Source: Artocarpus heterophyllus
Taxonomy: Eukaryota > Streptophyta > Magnoliopsida > Rosales > Moraceae
Reading direction: 5' to 3'
Assembly (NCBI GenBank): GCA_025403435.1
Contig: CM046330.1
Span: 20,482,239-20,546,238 of the forward strand
Length of the DNA stretch: 64,000 nt
In this document: positions 9,764 to 21,293 of the stretch, piece after piece
Position numbering within the stretch: position 1 is the stretch's first letter
Layout of the letters: each line of letters begins with the position of its first letter
The notes under the pieces: generated by a model
Told to the model about the DNA's origin: nothing
Databases searched by the model: none
The model's input: only the letters and a program-made list of their open reading frames with translations
Program-made: the position numbers and the translations under genes

Positions 9764-11359
9764 TTATTTGAGGAGCTTGATGGACCCGACTTCTGCCTTC
9801 TCCAAGCCCTGTAAATATTCTCGAGTTAAGAAGTCAGGCAAATAATTAGTGTCTCCTCTAATATACTCAATATCGAAGTCAAAAATAGCTAGTATGGATT
9901 GCCATCTAGCAAAAATTTGTTTTGACGCTAGATTTTTAACGTCTTTTTCAAGCACTGATTTAGCTGTTTTACAGTATATTCTTAGCAGGAATTTTTTATT
10001 TAAGAGATCATCTTGAAATTTTGAAATAGCTAGGACTATGGCTAAGACTTCCTTTTTAATGGTTGGATAGTTTTTTTGTGCCGAATTCCATAATCCCGAT
10101 GTAAACCTAATTAAGGCTTCTTTATCATTTTTCTTTTGCTTTAGTATTCCTCCATAGCCTATTTCTGAGGCATCTGTTTCAACTAGTTTATAAGCTTCTG
10201 GATCGAGAAGAATTAAGCAAGGAATTTCTTTAACTTTTGATTTTATTTTTGGTACTGCTTTAGTACAAATTTCATTCCAGTCAGGAGGATTTTTTCTTAA
10301 TCTTTCAAATAAGGGTTTTGAGTCTTTAGCGAGATCTTTATAAAAATCTGCTATGTAATTGAGACTCCCTAAAAACCTCTGCAATTGTTTTTTATCTTTT
10401 ATTTCGTTGGGGAATTTTTCTGCAAAGATTATAGCTCTATCAATTGGACTTATAAGTCCTTGTTGAATATTATGGCCTAGAAATCTGACTTCTGTTTGGA
10501 AGATTTTGATTTTCCTGGTTGAGACTACTAAGCCCATTCTTTTAATGACATCAAGGAATATTCTCAAATGCTTCCAATGTTGCTCAATACTCTCGGAAAA
10601 TATTAGAATATCATCAATATAAGTGATAATAAAATCAGTGAATGGATTGAATATCTCATTCATTATTTTTTGGAATTCAGAGGGAGCATTTTTAAGCCCA
10701 AATGGCATAACATTCCATTCAAAATGTCCAAATGGAACTGTGAACGCTGTTTTATATTTATCTTCCTCTGCCATTTGTATTTGCCAATAGCCACTTTTTA
10801 GATCAAATTTTGAAAATATGGTGGCTTTTTGAAGTCTATTTAATAGATCTTTTTTATTTGGAATAGGATATCTTATCCATCTTAGAACCCTATTGAGGGG
10901 TTTATAATTTATTACTAGTCTTGGAACACCTCGTTCTAATTCTGCAACATTTTCTACATAAAATGCTGGGCAAGACCAGGGACTCGAGCTTCTTCTTATA
11001 AGTCCTTTGGCTAAAAGTTCTTCGATTTCTTTTTTACAAATTTCTAGATGCCTTTCATTCATCTGAATTGGTCTTGCTTTTGTGGGAATCATGGATTCCT
11101 GAAAGTCTGGCTCATAAGGTAAATTTACCATATGTTTTTTCCTATGCCAGAAGGCATTGGGAACATCAGCGCAGACTTCTTTTTCTAATTTTTCTCTTAA
11201 TTTTGTAATCTCTGCCTGACATTGAGGCATCTCTATTTTTTCTTTAATTACTTTGTAATTTATTTCCTTTTTTAAGGAAAATAGAAAATTTTCCTTTTCT
11301 TCTATTTTTACTTTGAGGTTATTGACCTCATGCCACTCTGGTTTAGTGGTAAACTTCAA
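9764..11359 (-). pseudogene. Virus reverse transcriptase-RNase H region
   Basis: The 531-codon open frame holds a caulimovirid RT and RNase H. RT motifs include FSKFDLKSGYWQI, MPFGLKNAPSEFQ and the catalytic YIDD (10621-10610). RNase H shows LVETDASEIGYGG and ends with RGDTNYLPDFLTREYLQG. The frame is open, but it has lost its link to the upstream protease: the protease frame ends at a TGA at 11372-11370 and RT continues in another frame. RT itself therefore looks undamaged while the polyprotein is broken. The protein would copy pregenomic RNA into DNA in the cytoplasm. Confidence 0.9.
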
Positions 11360-11369
11360 TTTTATTTTT

Positions 11370-11583
11370 TCATTGTTTTATGTTGGCTGTTATTCCTTTA
11401 TGCGAGACTTCGAAAGGATATAACTGGCTTAAGAAAGGAGTTCCTAAAATAACCAGTCTTGAAATATCCTTGCTAAGTAAAAAAATTGTTTTTATACAAG
11501 CCTTTTCTAAACAAACTCCTACATTAGTGAGTTTGTATTGGATTCGCATTCTGCCTCCATTTGCTGTATTAAGCACTTGAGTT
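11370..11583 (-). pseudogene. Virus protease region, 3' part
   Basis: Continuation of the aspartic protease region after the copia insertion; the residues VILGTPFLSQLYPF fit the C-terminal part of a retropepsin fold. It ends at a TGA (11372-11370) and is out of frame with RT. The active-site half lies at 21294-21464 on the far side of the copia element. Confidence 0.75.
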
Positions 11584-13025
11584 GTTTTTGTTAGACATGT
11601 ATGCTCTAAGGAGTAAAAATGTAATACGTTTTTGGAGACATTTTTATCAATAAAGAATTTATTCATTTATATATACCAAATACTGTCCTCTTTACGTTCA
11701 TATTTGTTGAATGTATGATAAGCAAACAGTAGTCTGAGACTGTCAGTCTAAACCTTAAGAATTGGGCATATGATGGGATGATTATGCGGAAGACACAATT
11801 CTTAGGGTGACGGTCTAAAACATATGATCCGCAATCGAGGGAATAAAGTTGGACACTTTATTCATGTAAAGATTGTTATGTTGTCTATATCCCTTTTGGG
11901 AGATGGTTTGTCTTGGCCATCGGAGTTGGACTCCGTGAATAGAAACATTGGCACGTTGTCATAGGTGACGATGTGTTGGATCGGGACATAAAGTGAATTG
12001 ATTTGGATTAATAATTCTGTCTTGGCAAATCGATTCACTTTAGACAATCATTTGTATTATATCTTAATCCTGAGATGAATAATGGGCCCGTTGTCTCGAT
12101 TTGTGTCTTTTGATGTACCAATGGGTGACTCCCACATCTCTATAGTGGCATGCATGCCGGTACGTTGGAGGCATGACTCTTGGTAGCGTAGACTTGTTAT
12201 TCATAGATATGGAATCCATAGCTCCTCTTTAGGAGTAATGATATCCTCTTATATGCGTTGTCCTGTAATTGGAAAACTGGAGCGCTCAACCATTTGGATA
12301 CATAGGTGTAACCGAATGGTATACTATCTTTGGATGGTAAGTTTTCTAATGGTGAGACAATGGAACGTAAGATAAAAATAATCGGGAAGGTAAGACAGAA
12401 CTTGTCCTTAAGCCGATTATGGATGATCATATGGGGATGCGATACACTATGATATGTCATGGAGACTTAGCTACACGAGCTTCGTAATTCTATAAAGTTC
12501 GAGAGTGCAGCTCCAAGCTTTTAGTGGAGTAGCGTTGGAGTTGATAATTGTGAAATGTATATCTGGGATATTGGGTTTCATAATTATCATGAGCTTGAAC
12601 TTTATAGGTCCATTTTGGTCCCCTTTGCTAGCTCACAAAATCCTGTAACGACACGGCGTGCTTTTCCAATAATTGGTGACTTATGTCGGATTTATCAGAT
12701 TGGTTTAAAATTTATAAGAATCAAATAATTCATGTCTGTTTATCGGTTGAATTAATTATGTAAGAAATTAGTTCAAGATGAACTTGTTGAATTATGGCGT
12801 TCGGATAATTCTTGTCTGTTTATCGGTTGTTTTAATTTTGAACAATTAGAACAAGATAAACTTGTAGAATTATTGTGAATTGATTTATTTTCTTAGAGAT
12901 TATCTTGATAAAGTTTGTTTTGATCAGATATCTTTTCTATTGAGCTATTTGAATCAAAACTGAGACTTTATCCTTTAGAATCTCGGGTGGAAAATAAAAG
13001 ATTCGCGGAGATTTTTTCTTGGCAA

Positions 13026-13103
13026 TTCGGCATGCCGGATGACGTGTTCGGCCTGTCGAACTGGCTAGTTCGGCCTGCCTATCTCACAGTTCGGCATGCC
13101 GAC
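13026..13103. promoter_or_regulatory. Four-copy TTCGGCNKGCCGA dyad array in copia U3
   Basis: Copies begin at 13026, 13047, 13069 and 13090 (spacing 21, 22, 21), about 120-200 bp upstream of the TATA box. The same array occurs in the 3' LTR starting near 20693. Regular two-helical-turn spacing and position suggest protein binding sites. Several of the few differences between the two LTRs fall here and are C/T changes. Confidence 0.6.
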
Positions 13104-13221
13104 CGCGACAGCTAAGATTACGCGTTTTTCACGCGTATCTTATCAGATATTGATCCGAACTTGATTCTGTTTCGATTTTTGAGACCTAATCTGATATGGA
13201 CTGACCCCAAGGACCAATAGG

Positions 13222-13230
13222 TATAAAAAG
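13222..13230 (+). promoter_or_regulatory. Copia LTR TATA box
   Basis: TATAAAAAG preceded by a CCAAT box nine bases upstream, repeated in the 3' LTR at 20889. This is the expected core promoter of the element RNA. Confidence 0.75.
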
Positions 13231-14135
13231 GGAGTGAGTCTAATGATTTACTCAGATCAATTTGAGAGATTAAGAGTGATACTCTTCTAGTGAGCATCTG
13301 AAAACTCCCTGAGAGCTTTTGTTCACAAATCACGAACACTAGCTTTGGGTTCTCTCTATTGGTTGGAAGGAGAGTCACCGGTGGAAGAGCTGTACGTGTG
13401 AGCCCACACTCACTCCGGTTGTGGATAGAGAATAGCAAAGAAGACCAGTTGGTTGAGGCTCTTTTGGAACGTTACTTCTCTACACAGGTCGCGGAGGTTC
13501 TTCGGCATACTGAGGTTAGTAAGATCTGTTTAATTTATACATATAACATGTCAAACTTGTGTTTTGGAAAATACTCTGATGAAAAATTTTAAAAATTTCG
13601 CTGCGCACTTTGTTTCCAACAATTGGTATCAGAGCCGAGGTTTTTACATAAATTTGCAAGTTTGTGATCATGTTATATGCATAAATTTTGTGATCTTAAT
13701 CTCTCCAATGCTTGAATTAAATTTTATAGAGAGATGGCACTCTAGGTTTCTATATAATATATATGTTGTCATGGATTATATGGTGAATGTTTATTAATTA
13801 ATTATGGTTGATTAAATTGTTGTTTAATTATTTATTAATTAATTAAAACCGGTTATGGTTCCTTAGAGGTTAGAATGTGTATCTAGGTTTTTCATGTAAT
13901 TAGATGGCGGACTATCATCTCCGTCTAGGAATTATTATTTAATTTTTTAATTTGTAAGAATTTTGTAATTAAATAATTATTCGGAGAAGACGGAACGAGA
14001 AGTCGGAACTTAAAGATTGATGATGGCGTCTCCAGGTATTTCCTGAGTCTCTAATTTTATGTTTTTGAATTGTTGAAAATAAAATTGATGAATTGCATTA
14101 AAATTGTATTTTCTGGATTGAGGGTTTTCTGCTCG

Positions 14136-14318
14136 GTCGGCATGCCGGACCTCACAGTTCGGCAGGCCGAAGGTCACAGATCGGCAGGCCGGACGTACGG
14201 TCCGGCAGGCCGACAGTGGGGCAGAAATTTTGGTGCTCTGCCGGCAGGCCGAACCTTCATGTTCGGCAGGCCGAACCTCCATGATCGGTAGGCCGATCAC
14301 CCAGATCGGCCTGCCGAC
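14136..14318. repeat. Eight-copy GGCAGGCC dyad array, about 21-22 bp period
   Basis: Near-palindromic 14-mers of the type TTCGGCAGGCCGAA begin at 14136, 14158, 14180, 14201, 14240, 14262, 14284 and 14305. Spacings are 22, 22, 21, 39, 22, 22 and 21. The last copy is inverted (cggcctgccg). The same motif forms the four-copy array in each LTR. Confidence 0.85.
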
Positions 14319-14807
14319 CGAGAGCTGCCAGGTGTCCAGAAAAGGTGCGATTTTTCCAGTGCAGTTTTAATTTTATTTTTGGGACGATTCTGAGAAACAT
14401 TAAATTTGGATATGACCGGAAATATGAAGTGTTCGATTCATACGGGATTGAGGACTTGAAGATGGATATTACATGAAGAAGGATACAGCTTGAGGATTCA
14501 AGGATGAAGAATCGATAAATGTCTCGATTATTCTCTTGTAATCTTAGTTTTTCTATTCTCTAGGGTGGAACCATAATATTACGGTTATTATTATTATGCT
14601 TGTAGCTTTGCTTGATTGCTTTGCTTGTCTGCATTATAATATGATTTACCATGTATATTGATAACATGTCATATAGAATAGGGAGTGCCGCTCATATTAA
14701 AATTGTTCATGCATAATTTTAAAATAAAACCTTGACTTCAAAAGATTGAGTGGGAGAAGGTTTTCGAAGAGAGAACCTAAGGCCTCCATCGTTGGTCCAT
14801 ATGAAGA

Positions 14808-15135
14808 ACATGATGGTCCCAACCCCTAGGAAGGGATTTCTATCATGTACCAGATTGGATCTCTGAAAGGATAAGGTATTTTAGTATGATTTATGGTTGC
14901 ACACCCCTAGGTGGTGATTATAAATCATGGATAAAATATTAAAACGGTGGTTATACACTCACGTTAATTTTATTATTAACCTCCCCTAGGAGCTCTGTTA
15001 ATAAAATTAATGGCCAAAGAAACGATTATTAGTATATGCTGGATCATACGGGTCCTGGATGGCATATATTAATCAGGAGGGGATCCGTGTTCCTGATTGA
15101 ATTTGGCATGACTCCCCTAGGAGCTTGTTGAATTC
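14808..15135 (+). other. Four predicted hairpins, each displaying CCCCTAGG
   Basis: CCCCTAGG occurs at 14823, 14904, 14983 and 15114. Each is bracketed by complementary arms: acatgat/atcatgt (14808-14814 and 14842-14848) with an inner tccc/ggga pair; atgatttat/ataaatcat (14886-14894 and 14920-14928); ttaattttatt.../gttaataaaattaa (14964-14980 and 14997-15010); gaatt/aattc (15099-15103 and 15131-15135). The apical palindrome CCTAGG could pair between RNA molecules. Confidence 0.7.
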
Positions 15136-15286
15136 TGAGTTGGGAATTATCGTTGTAAGGTTGTGATATTTTCAAGGTTTTGACACATAAACACATTTGT
15201 ATGATTTTACATGATTGTGTTATCTTACTAAATTATTATATATGTTTGCTTATGTTTGGTATATGATTCTTTATTGTAGATTGAAA

Positions 15287-17056
15287 ATGTCTAAAAACGC
15301 TTTATCATCGATACTTGACAAAAACCAATTAACCGGTGAGAACTATAATGATTGGAAACGGAACCTGGACATCGTCCTTTCCTTTGAGAAACTGAAATAT
15401 GTTCTGACAACTCCTTGTCCTCCCGAGCCTACGGGAGACTCAAGTAATGAGCAATTCCAAGCGTACGAACGCTGGAAAGATGCTAATGATCAGGCCCGCT
15501 GCTATGTTATGGCTAGCATGAATAACGTGCTGCAGGCTCAACATCAGGATTATGAGACTGCGAAGTAGATCTTGGATAATCTTGAGGACATGTTTGGAGG
15601 CCAGGCCATAACAAAGTGGCAAGGGGCGCTTCGGAAACTCTTAAACTGTAGACAGAGACCGGGGACATCTGTAAAGGAGCACATGATGTTGGTCATGGGT
15701 TACCTAGGTGAGGCTCAAACCAATGGAGCCGACATCGATGCTGAAACTCATATGACTATGGTCTTTGAGACTCTGTCTAAGGAATTTATTCCATTTAGAG
15801 CTACTTTTAATCTAAGCAATAGATGGGATATGACCTTGACAGAACTGATGAAACAGTTACAAGAGTTTGAACTTCTGATCAGGGAGTCTCCTGCTGGTGG
15901 AGAGGCCAATATGGTAGCTGCTTCTGGTTCCAATCCTAACTCTGGGAATGGAAAGAAGCAACGGGCCAAAAGTGGGAAGTCTTCTATTCCTATTGCTACC
16001 AAGAGCAAGAAGAAGAAAAAGAAGAACCCAAAGAAACTTAAGTGCTTCTTTTGTGGTAAGGTCGGGCATATAAAGAAGCATTGCAAGGACTTCCTTTCCA
16101 AGGGAGGTAGGTGTGATCTTCTATATTTAGAAACTTGTTTGGTTGAGGAATCCAGTGACATTTGGGTCATAGATTCCGGTGCAACTAATCATGTTTGTGT
16201 TTCTCTGCAGGGATTCAAAGAAACGAGAAGTCTACTTCGTGAAGACTTAACGCTTCGGATGGGCGATGGATCCTTGGTCTCAGCGGAAGCAGTGGGAGAT
16301 GTCCATCTTTATTTTGATAATTATAGGAGTTTAATTTTGCGAGATTGTTTTTATGTTCCTAAATTTAAAAGGAATTTAATTTCTGTATCTTCTTTATTTA
16401 AAGACTCCTACGTGGTATCTTTTAATGAAAAAGTGGTGATTCGTAAAAACAAATCTTTTATCTGTTCTGGATGGATGCAAAATAATCTATATTTTATCAA
16501 ACCTAAGATGGACCTGTTGCTTAATGCTGAGATAAATGATAATGACTCAAAAAGACTTAAAACTTCTCACTCTAATAAGACTTATCTTTGGCATTTGCAC
16601 CTTGGCCATATTAACCTAAATAGGATTCAAAGGTTGGTAAGGGATGGACCTTTAAGTCACTTAAAGGTGGAATCTATACCTCAATGTGAATCTTGTTTGG
16701 AGGGTAAAATGACCAAAAGACCATACGGGTCTAAGGGCAATAGGGCCGAAGGGGTTCTAGAACTTGTGCATAGTGATGTTTGCGGACCGATGAACATCCG
16801 GGCACGAGGAGGGTATGAGTACTTCGTTACTTTTATTGACGATTACTCAAGATATGGGTATGTGTACCTAATGCACCACAAAAGCGAAACTTATGATAAG
16901 TTCAGGGAGTTTCGGGCTGAAGTGGAAAAGCAATTGGGTAGACCCATAAAGGCACTTCGATCTGATCGAGGTGGGGAATACCTTTCTGATGAGTTCTTGG
17001 GACACTTGTTAGAGAATGGGATTTTATCCCATTTGACTGCGCCGGGCACTCCGTAG
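15287..17056 (+). pseudogene. Copia gag, protease and integrase N-part
   Basis: Begins at ATG 15287 (MSKNALSSILDKNQL). Gag is followed by a lysine-rich stretch and a CCHC knuckle (CFFCGKVGHIKKHC, 16051-16092), the protease signature (WVIDSGATNHVC, near 16164), the integrase zinc region (LWHLHLGHINLNRI ... CESCLEG) and the integrase core (HSDVCGPM and LRSDRGGEY). An in-frame TAG at 15566-15568 lies in gag. A second TAG at 17054-17056, where relatives have a Gln codon, ends the frame just before the conserved QNG of integrase. With the 17066 shift these breaks prevent a full polyprotein. Confidence 0.93.
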
Positions 17057-17060
17057 CAGA

Positions 17061-19241
17061 ATGGCAGTAGCAGAGAGAAGGAATAGGACTTTGTTGGACA
17101 TGATTCGGTCCATGATGAGTTATTCATCATTGCCTTTATCCTTTTGGGGATATGCACTACAAACCGCATGTTATCTTTTGAACAATGTGCCTTCAAAATC
17201 GGTCCCTAAAACTCCTCACGAGTTGTGGACAAGACGGAAGACATCCTTAAACCATATTCGCATATGGGGATGTCCAGCTCATGTCCTGTTTAAGGATCCG
17301 AATAAGTTGGAAGCACGTTCAGAAGTTTGCGTGTTTGTAGGATATCCAAAAGGGACTAAAAAGGGTTATTTTTATAACCCAAAGGAAAATAAAGTCGTGG
17401 TTTCAACTAATGCAACTTTCCTTGAGGAGAGTTACATGAACGACTTTAAACCTCAAAGCAAAGTGGTGCTTGAGGAGTTGAGGGGTAATTCGTTTACTCC
17501 GGAGGTTCCGAACGAAACCATTCCGATCGGTGTAGAAAAACCAAACAAACCTGAACAACAACCTCAGGGGCTTCGGCGTAGTGGGAGGATCGGGCGTCAA
17601 CCTGAGAGGTATATGTTCAATGGGGAGGTCTTTTTGGCTGAACCGGATGAACATGACAGGGATCCTTATACTTACACAGAAGCTATGGAGGATGTTGATT
17701 CAAGACTCTGGACAGAGGCCATGAACATTGAGATGAAGTCTATGGAGACTAATCGTGTCTGGGAGCTTGTGGATCTTCCCGAAGGGGTAAAACCCATAGG
17801 GAGTAAGTGGATCTACAAGAAGAAAAGAGGAGTGGATGGAAAGGTCGAAACCTTTAAGGCTAGATTGGTAGCTAAGGGTTATACGCAAAAGGAAGGAATC
17901 GATTATGAGGAAACCTTTTCGCCTGTAGCCATGCTTAAGTCCATCCGGATTCTCTTGTCCATAGCTGCCGCTCTCGACTACGAGATTTGGCAGATGGATG
18001 TCAAGACGGCTTTTCTGAATGGCTATCTCGATGAGTCCATTTATATGGAACAACCAGACGGGTTCAAGGTCGAGGGTCAAGAGGGTAAGGTTTGTAAGTT
18101 GCTAAAGTCTATTTATGGACTTAAGCAGGCTTCTCGTTCTTGGAACATAAGATTTGATCAGGTGATCAAGACTTATGGGTTCTCACAAAATGTGGATGAA
18201 CCATGTGTTTACAAACACATTAAGAATGGGAAGGTGGTTTTTCTACTACTCTATGTAGATGACATTCTGCTAATTGGCAATGACGTTGGGGCGTTGTCAT
18301 CGGTCAAATTATGGTTGACCAAGCAGTTTGACATGAAGGACTTGGGTGAGGCTAATTTTGTTCTCGGTATCCAGATCTTTCGGGATAGGAAGAACAAAAT
18401 GATAGCTTTGTCACAGGCCGGCTACATAGATAAAATTCTCAGGAGGTTTGCAATGCAGGATTCCAAGAAAGGTGGGCAACCATCTAGGTCTGGAATTACT
18501 CTTTCTAAGAAAGACTCTCCAAAGTCTAATGAAGAAAGAGAATACATGATGAAGGTGCCTTATGCTTCGGCAGTGGGTAGTCTCATGTATGCCATGCTTT
18601 GTACTCGACCGGATATTAGCTATGCGGTCGGGATTGTGAGTCGATTTCAGGCGGATCCAGGACCGAACCATTGGGTTGCGGTAAAGCATATTTTCAAGTA
18701 CCTGAGAAGGACTCGAGGGTATATGCTTGTGTATTCGGGTGAGGATTTAACTCCTCTAGGATACACTGATTCGGATTTTCAATCCTGCCTGGATTCTAGG
18801 AAATCGACTTCGGGGTTTGTGTTTACTCTGGGTGGCGGTGCCATCAGTTGGAGAAGTGCAAAGCAAGATTGCACTTCGGATTCAACGATGGAGGCCGAGT
18901 ATGTGGCGGCTAGTGATGCTTCGAAAGAAGCAGTGTGGCTCCGCAAGTTCCTTGGGGATCTTGAGGTAGTTCCTGGTATGGATAAAGCGGTATCACTGTA
19001 CTGTGATAACAGTGCGGCGGTAGCTAATGCTAAGGAACCAAGATTTCACAAGAAGAGTAAGCATATTGATCGGAAGTATCATGTGATAAAGGACTTCGTT
19101 GAGAGCGGGCATGTCACGGTGTGCAAGATCGCGTCAGAGGACAATTTAGCTGATCCATTTACGAAGACACTTTCTGGGAGAGTCTTCGAAAGGCATGTGG
19201 AAGCTATGGGGATGCGAAATTTGCAGTATTTACTCACTTAG
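17061..19241 (+). pseudogene. Copia integrase C-part, reverse transcriptase, RNase H
   Basis: The 726-codon frame starts in the integrase core ([11 protein letters not shown]), offset by one base from the upstream frame by an apparent single-base insertion near 17066. It carries the integrase end, the RVT_2 reverse transcriptase ([31 protein letters not shown], catalytic YVDD near 18256) and copia RNase H ([26 protein letters not shown] near the end). The stop at 19239-19241 is followed by the polypurine tract and the 3' LTR. The RT and RNase H frames are undamaged, so the defect is confined to the two upstream stops and the shift. Confidence 0.93.
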
Positions 19242-19255
19242 TGCAAGTGGGAGAT
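19242..19255 (+). other. Copia polypurine tract
   Basis: tgcaagtgggagat, directly before the 3' LTR start TGTTAGACATG at 19256. It primes plus-strand DNA synthesis. It lies immediately after the pol stop codon. Confidence 0.8.
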
Positions 19256-21288
19256 TGTTAGACATGTATGCTCTAAGGAGTAAAAATGTAATACGTTTTT
19301 GGAGACATTTTTATCAATAAAGAATTTATTCATTTATATATACCAAATACTGTCCTCTTTACGTTCATATTTGTTGAATGTATGATAAGCAAACAGTAGT
19401 CTGAGACTGTCAGTCTAAACCTTAAGAATTGGGCATATGATGGGATGATTATGCGGAAGACACAATTCTTAGGGTGACGGTCTAAAACATATGATCCGCA
19501 ATCGAGGGAATAAAGTTGGACACTTTATTCATGTAAAGATTGTTATGTTGTCTATATCCCTTTTGGGAGATGGTTTGTCTTGGCCATCGGAGTTGGACTC
19601 CGTGAATAGAAACATTGGCACGTTGTCATAGGTGACGATGTGTTGGATCGGGACATAAAGTGAATTGATTTGGATTAATAATTCTGTCTTGGCAAATCGA
19701 TTCACTTTAGACAATCATTTGTATTATATCTTAATCCTGAGATGAATAATGGGCCCGTTGTCTCGATTTGTGTCTTTTGATGTACCAATGGGTGACTCCC
19801 ACATCTCTATAGTGGCATGCATGCCGGTACGTTGGAGGCATGACTCTTGGTAGCGTAGACTTGTTATTCATAGATATGGAATCCATAGCTCCTCTTTAGG
19901 AGTAATGATATCCTCTTATATGCGTTGTCCTGTAATTGGAAAACTGGAGCGCTCAACCATTTGGATACATAGGTGTAACCGAATGGTATACTATCTTTGG
20001 ATGGTAAGTTTTCTAATGGTGAGACAATGGAACGTAAGATAAAAATAATCGGGAAGGTAAGACAGAACTTGTCCTTAAGCCGATTATGGATGATCATATG
20101 GGGATGCGATACACTATGATATGTCATGGAGACTTAGCTACACGAGCTTCGTAATTCTATAAAGTTCGAGAGTGCAGCTCCAAGCTTTTAGTGGAGTAGC
20201 GTTGGAGTTGATAATTGTGAAATGTATATCTGGGATATTGGGTTTCATAATTATCATGAGCTTGAACTTTATAGGTCCATTTTGGTCCCCTTTGCTAGCT
20301 CACAAAATCCTGTAACGACACGGCGTGCTTTTCCAATAATTGGTGACTTATGTCGGATTTATCAGATTGGTTTAAAATTTATAAGAATCAAATAATTCAT
20401 GTCTGTTTATCGGTTGAATTAATTATGTAAGAAATTAGTTCAAGATGAACTTGTTGAATTATGGCGTTCGGATAATTCTTGTCTGTTTATCGGTTGTTTT
20501 AATTTTGGACAATTAGAACAAGATAAACTTGTAGAATTATTGTGAATTGATTTATTTTCTTAGAGATTATCTTGATAAAGTTTGGTTTGATCAGATATCT
20601 TTTCTATTGAGCTATTTGAATCAAAACTGAGACTTTATCCTTTAGAATCTCGGGTGGAAAATAAAAGATTCGCGGAGATTTTTTCTCGGCAGTTCGGCAT
20701 GCCGGATGACGTGTTCGGCCTGCCGAACTGGCCAGTTCGGCCTGCCTATCTCACAGTTCGGCATGCTGACCGCGACAGCTAAGATTACGCGTTTTTCACG
20801 CGTATCTTATCAGATATTGATCCGAACTTGATTCTGTTTCGATTTTTGAGACCTAATCTGATATGGACTGACCCCAAGGACCAATAGGTATAAAAAGGGA
20901 GTGAGTCTAATGATTTACTCAGATCAATTTGAGAGATTAAGAGTGATACTCTTCTAGTGAGCATCTGAAAACTCCCTGAGAGCTTTTGTTCACAAATCAC
21001 GAACACTAGCTTTGGGTTCTCTCTATTGGTTGGAAGGAGAGTCACCGGTGGAAGAGCTGTACGTGTGAGCCCACACTCACTCCGGTTGTGGATAGAGAAT
21101 AGCAAAGAAGACCAGTTGGTTGAGGCTCTTCTGGAACGTTACTTCTCTACACAGGTCGCGGAGGTTCTTCGGCATACTGAGGTTAGTAAGATCTGTTTAA
21201 TTTATACATATAACATGTCAAACTTGTGTTTTGGAAAATACTCTGATGAAAAATTTTAAAAATTCCGCTGCGCACTTTGTTTCCAACA
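19256..21288 (+). repeat. Copia 3' LTR
   Basis: 2033 bp, the same length as the 5' LTR with about nine substitutions and no indel seen. The TATA box is at 20889, and the four-copy dyad array starts near 20693. It ends at 21288 and is followed by the duplicated target gtttt. Confidence 0.97.
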
Positions 21289-21293
21289 GTTTT

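Larger units (their letters stand above)
11589..13621 (+). repeat. Copia 5' LTR
   Basis: 2033-bp LTR starting TGTTAGACATG and ending TTCCAACA. A CCAAT box (13213) precedes the TATA box TATAAAAAG at 13222-13230, so transcription should start near 13250. Upstream, at 13026-13103, are four copies of a TTCGGC-type dyad. Short ORFs inside are not conserved genes. Confidence 0.96.
13622..15286 (+). other. Copia primer site and 1.7-kb leader
   Basis: The primer site follows the LTR (TGGTATCAGAGCC, 13625-13637), complementary to initiator Met tRNA. The leader is long (about 1.66 kb) before the gag ATG at 15287. It contains an AT-rich part (13660-13980), the eight-copy dyad array (14136-14318) and the four-copy CCCCTAGG hairpin array (14808-15135). 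Many short ATGs precede gag, so ordinary scanning would be inefficient. Confidence 0.85.
11589..21288 (+). mobile_element. Ty1/copia retrotransposon inserted in the virus
   Basis: 9.7-kb copia element, plus strand. It has two 2033-bp LTRs (11589-13621 and 19256-21288), TG...CA ends, a Met-tRNA primer site, a long leader, gag-pol in the order protease-integrase-RT-RNase H, and a polypurine tract. The perfect 5-bp duplication gtttt (11584-11588 and 21289-21293) lies in the viral protease region. I count about nine LTR differences (8 transitions), about 0.4%, so insertion is recent. The pol frame is nevertheless broken (stops at 15566 and 17054, a shift near 17066). The clade is not assigned. 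Confidence 0.97.

Noticed and set aside
11862..13592. Several 60-110 codon ORFs repeated at 19529-21259
   Set aside because: They are inside the two copies of the copia LTR and have no domain or codon signal.
14136..14318. Regular repeats with about 21-bp period resembling a CRISPR array
   Set aside because: Repeats are 14-bp dyads with short, non-unique spacers inside a plant copia leader; no cas genes.
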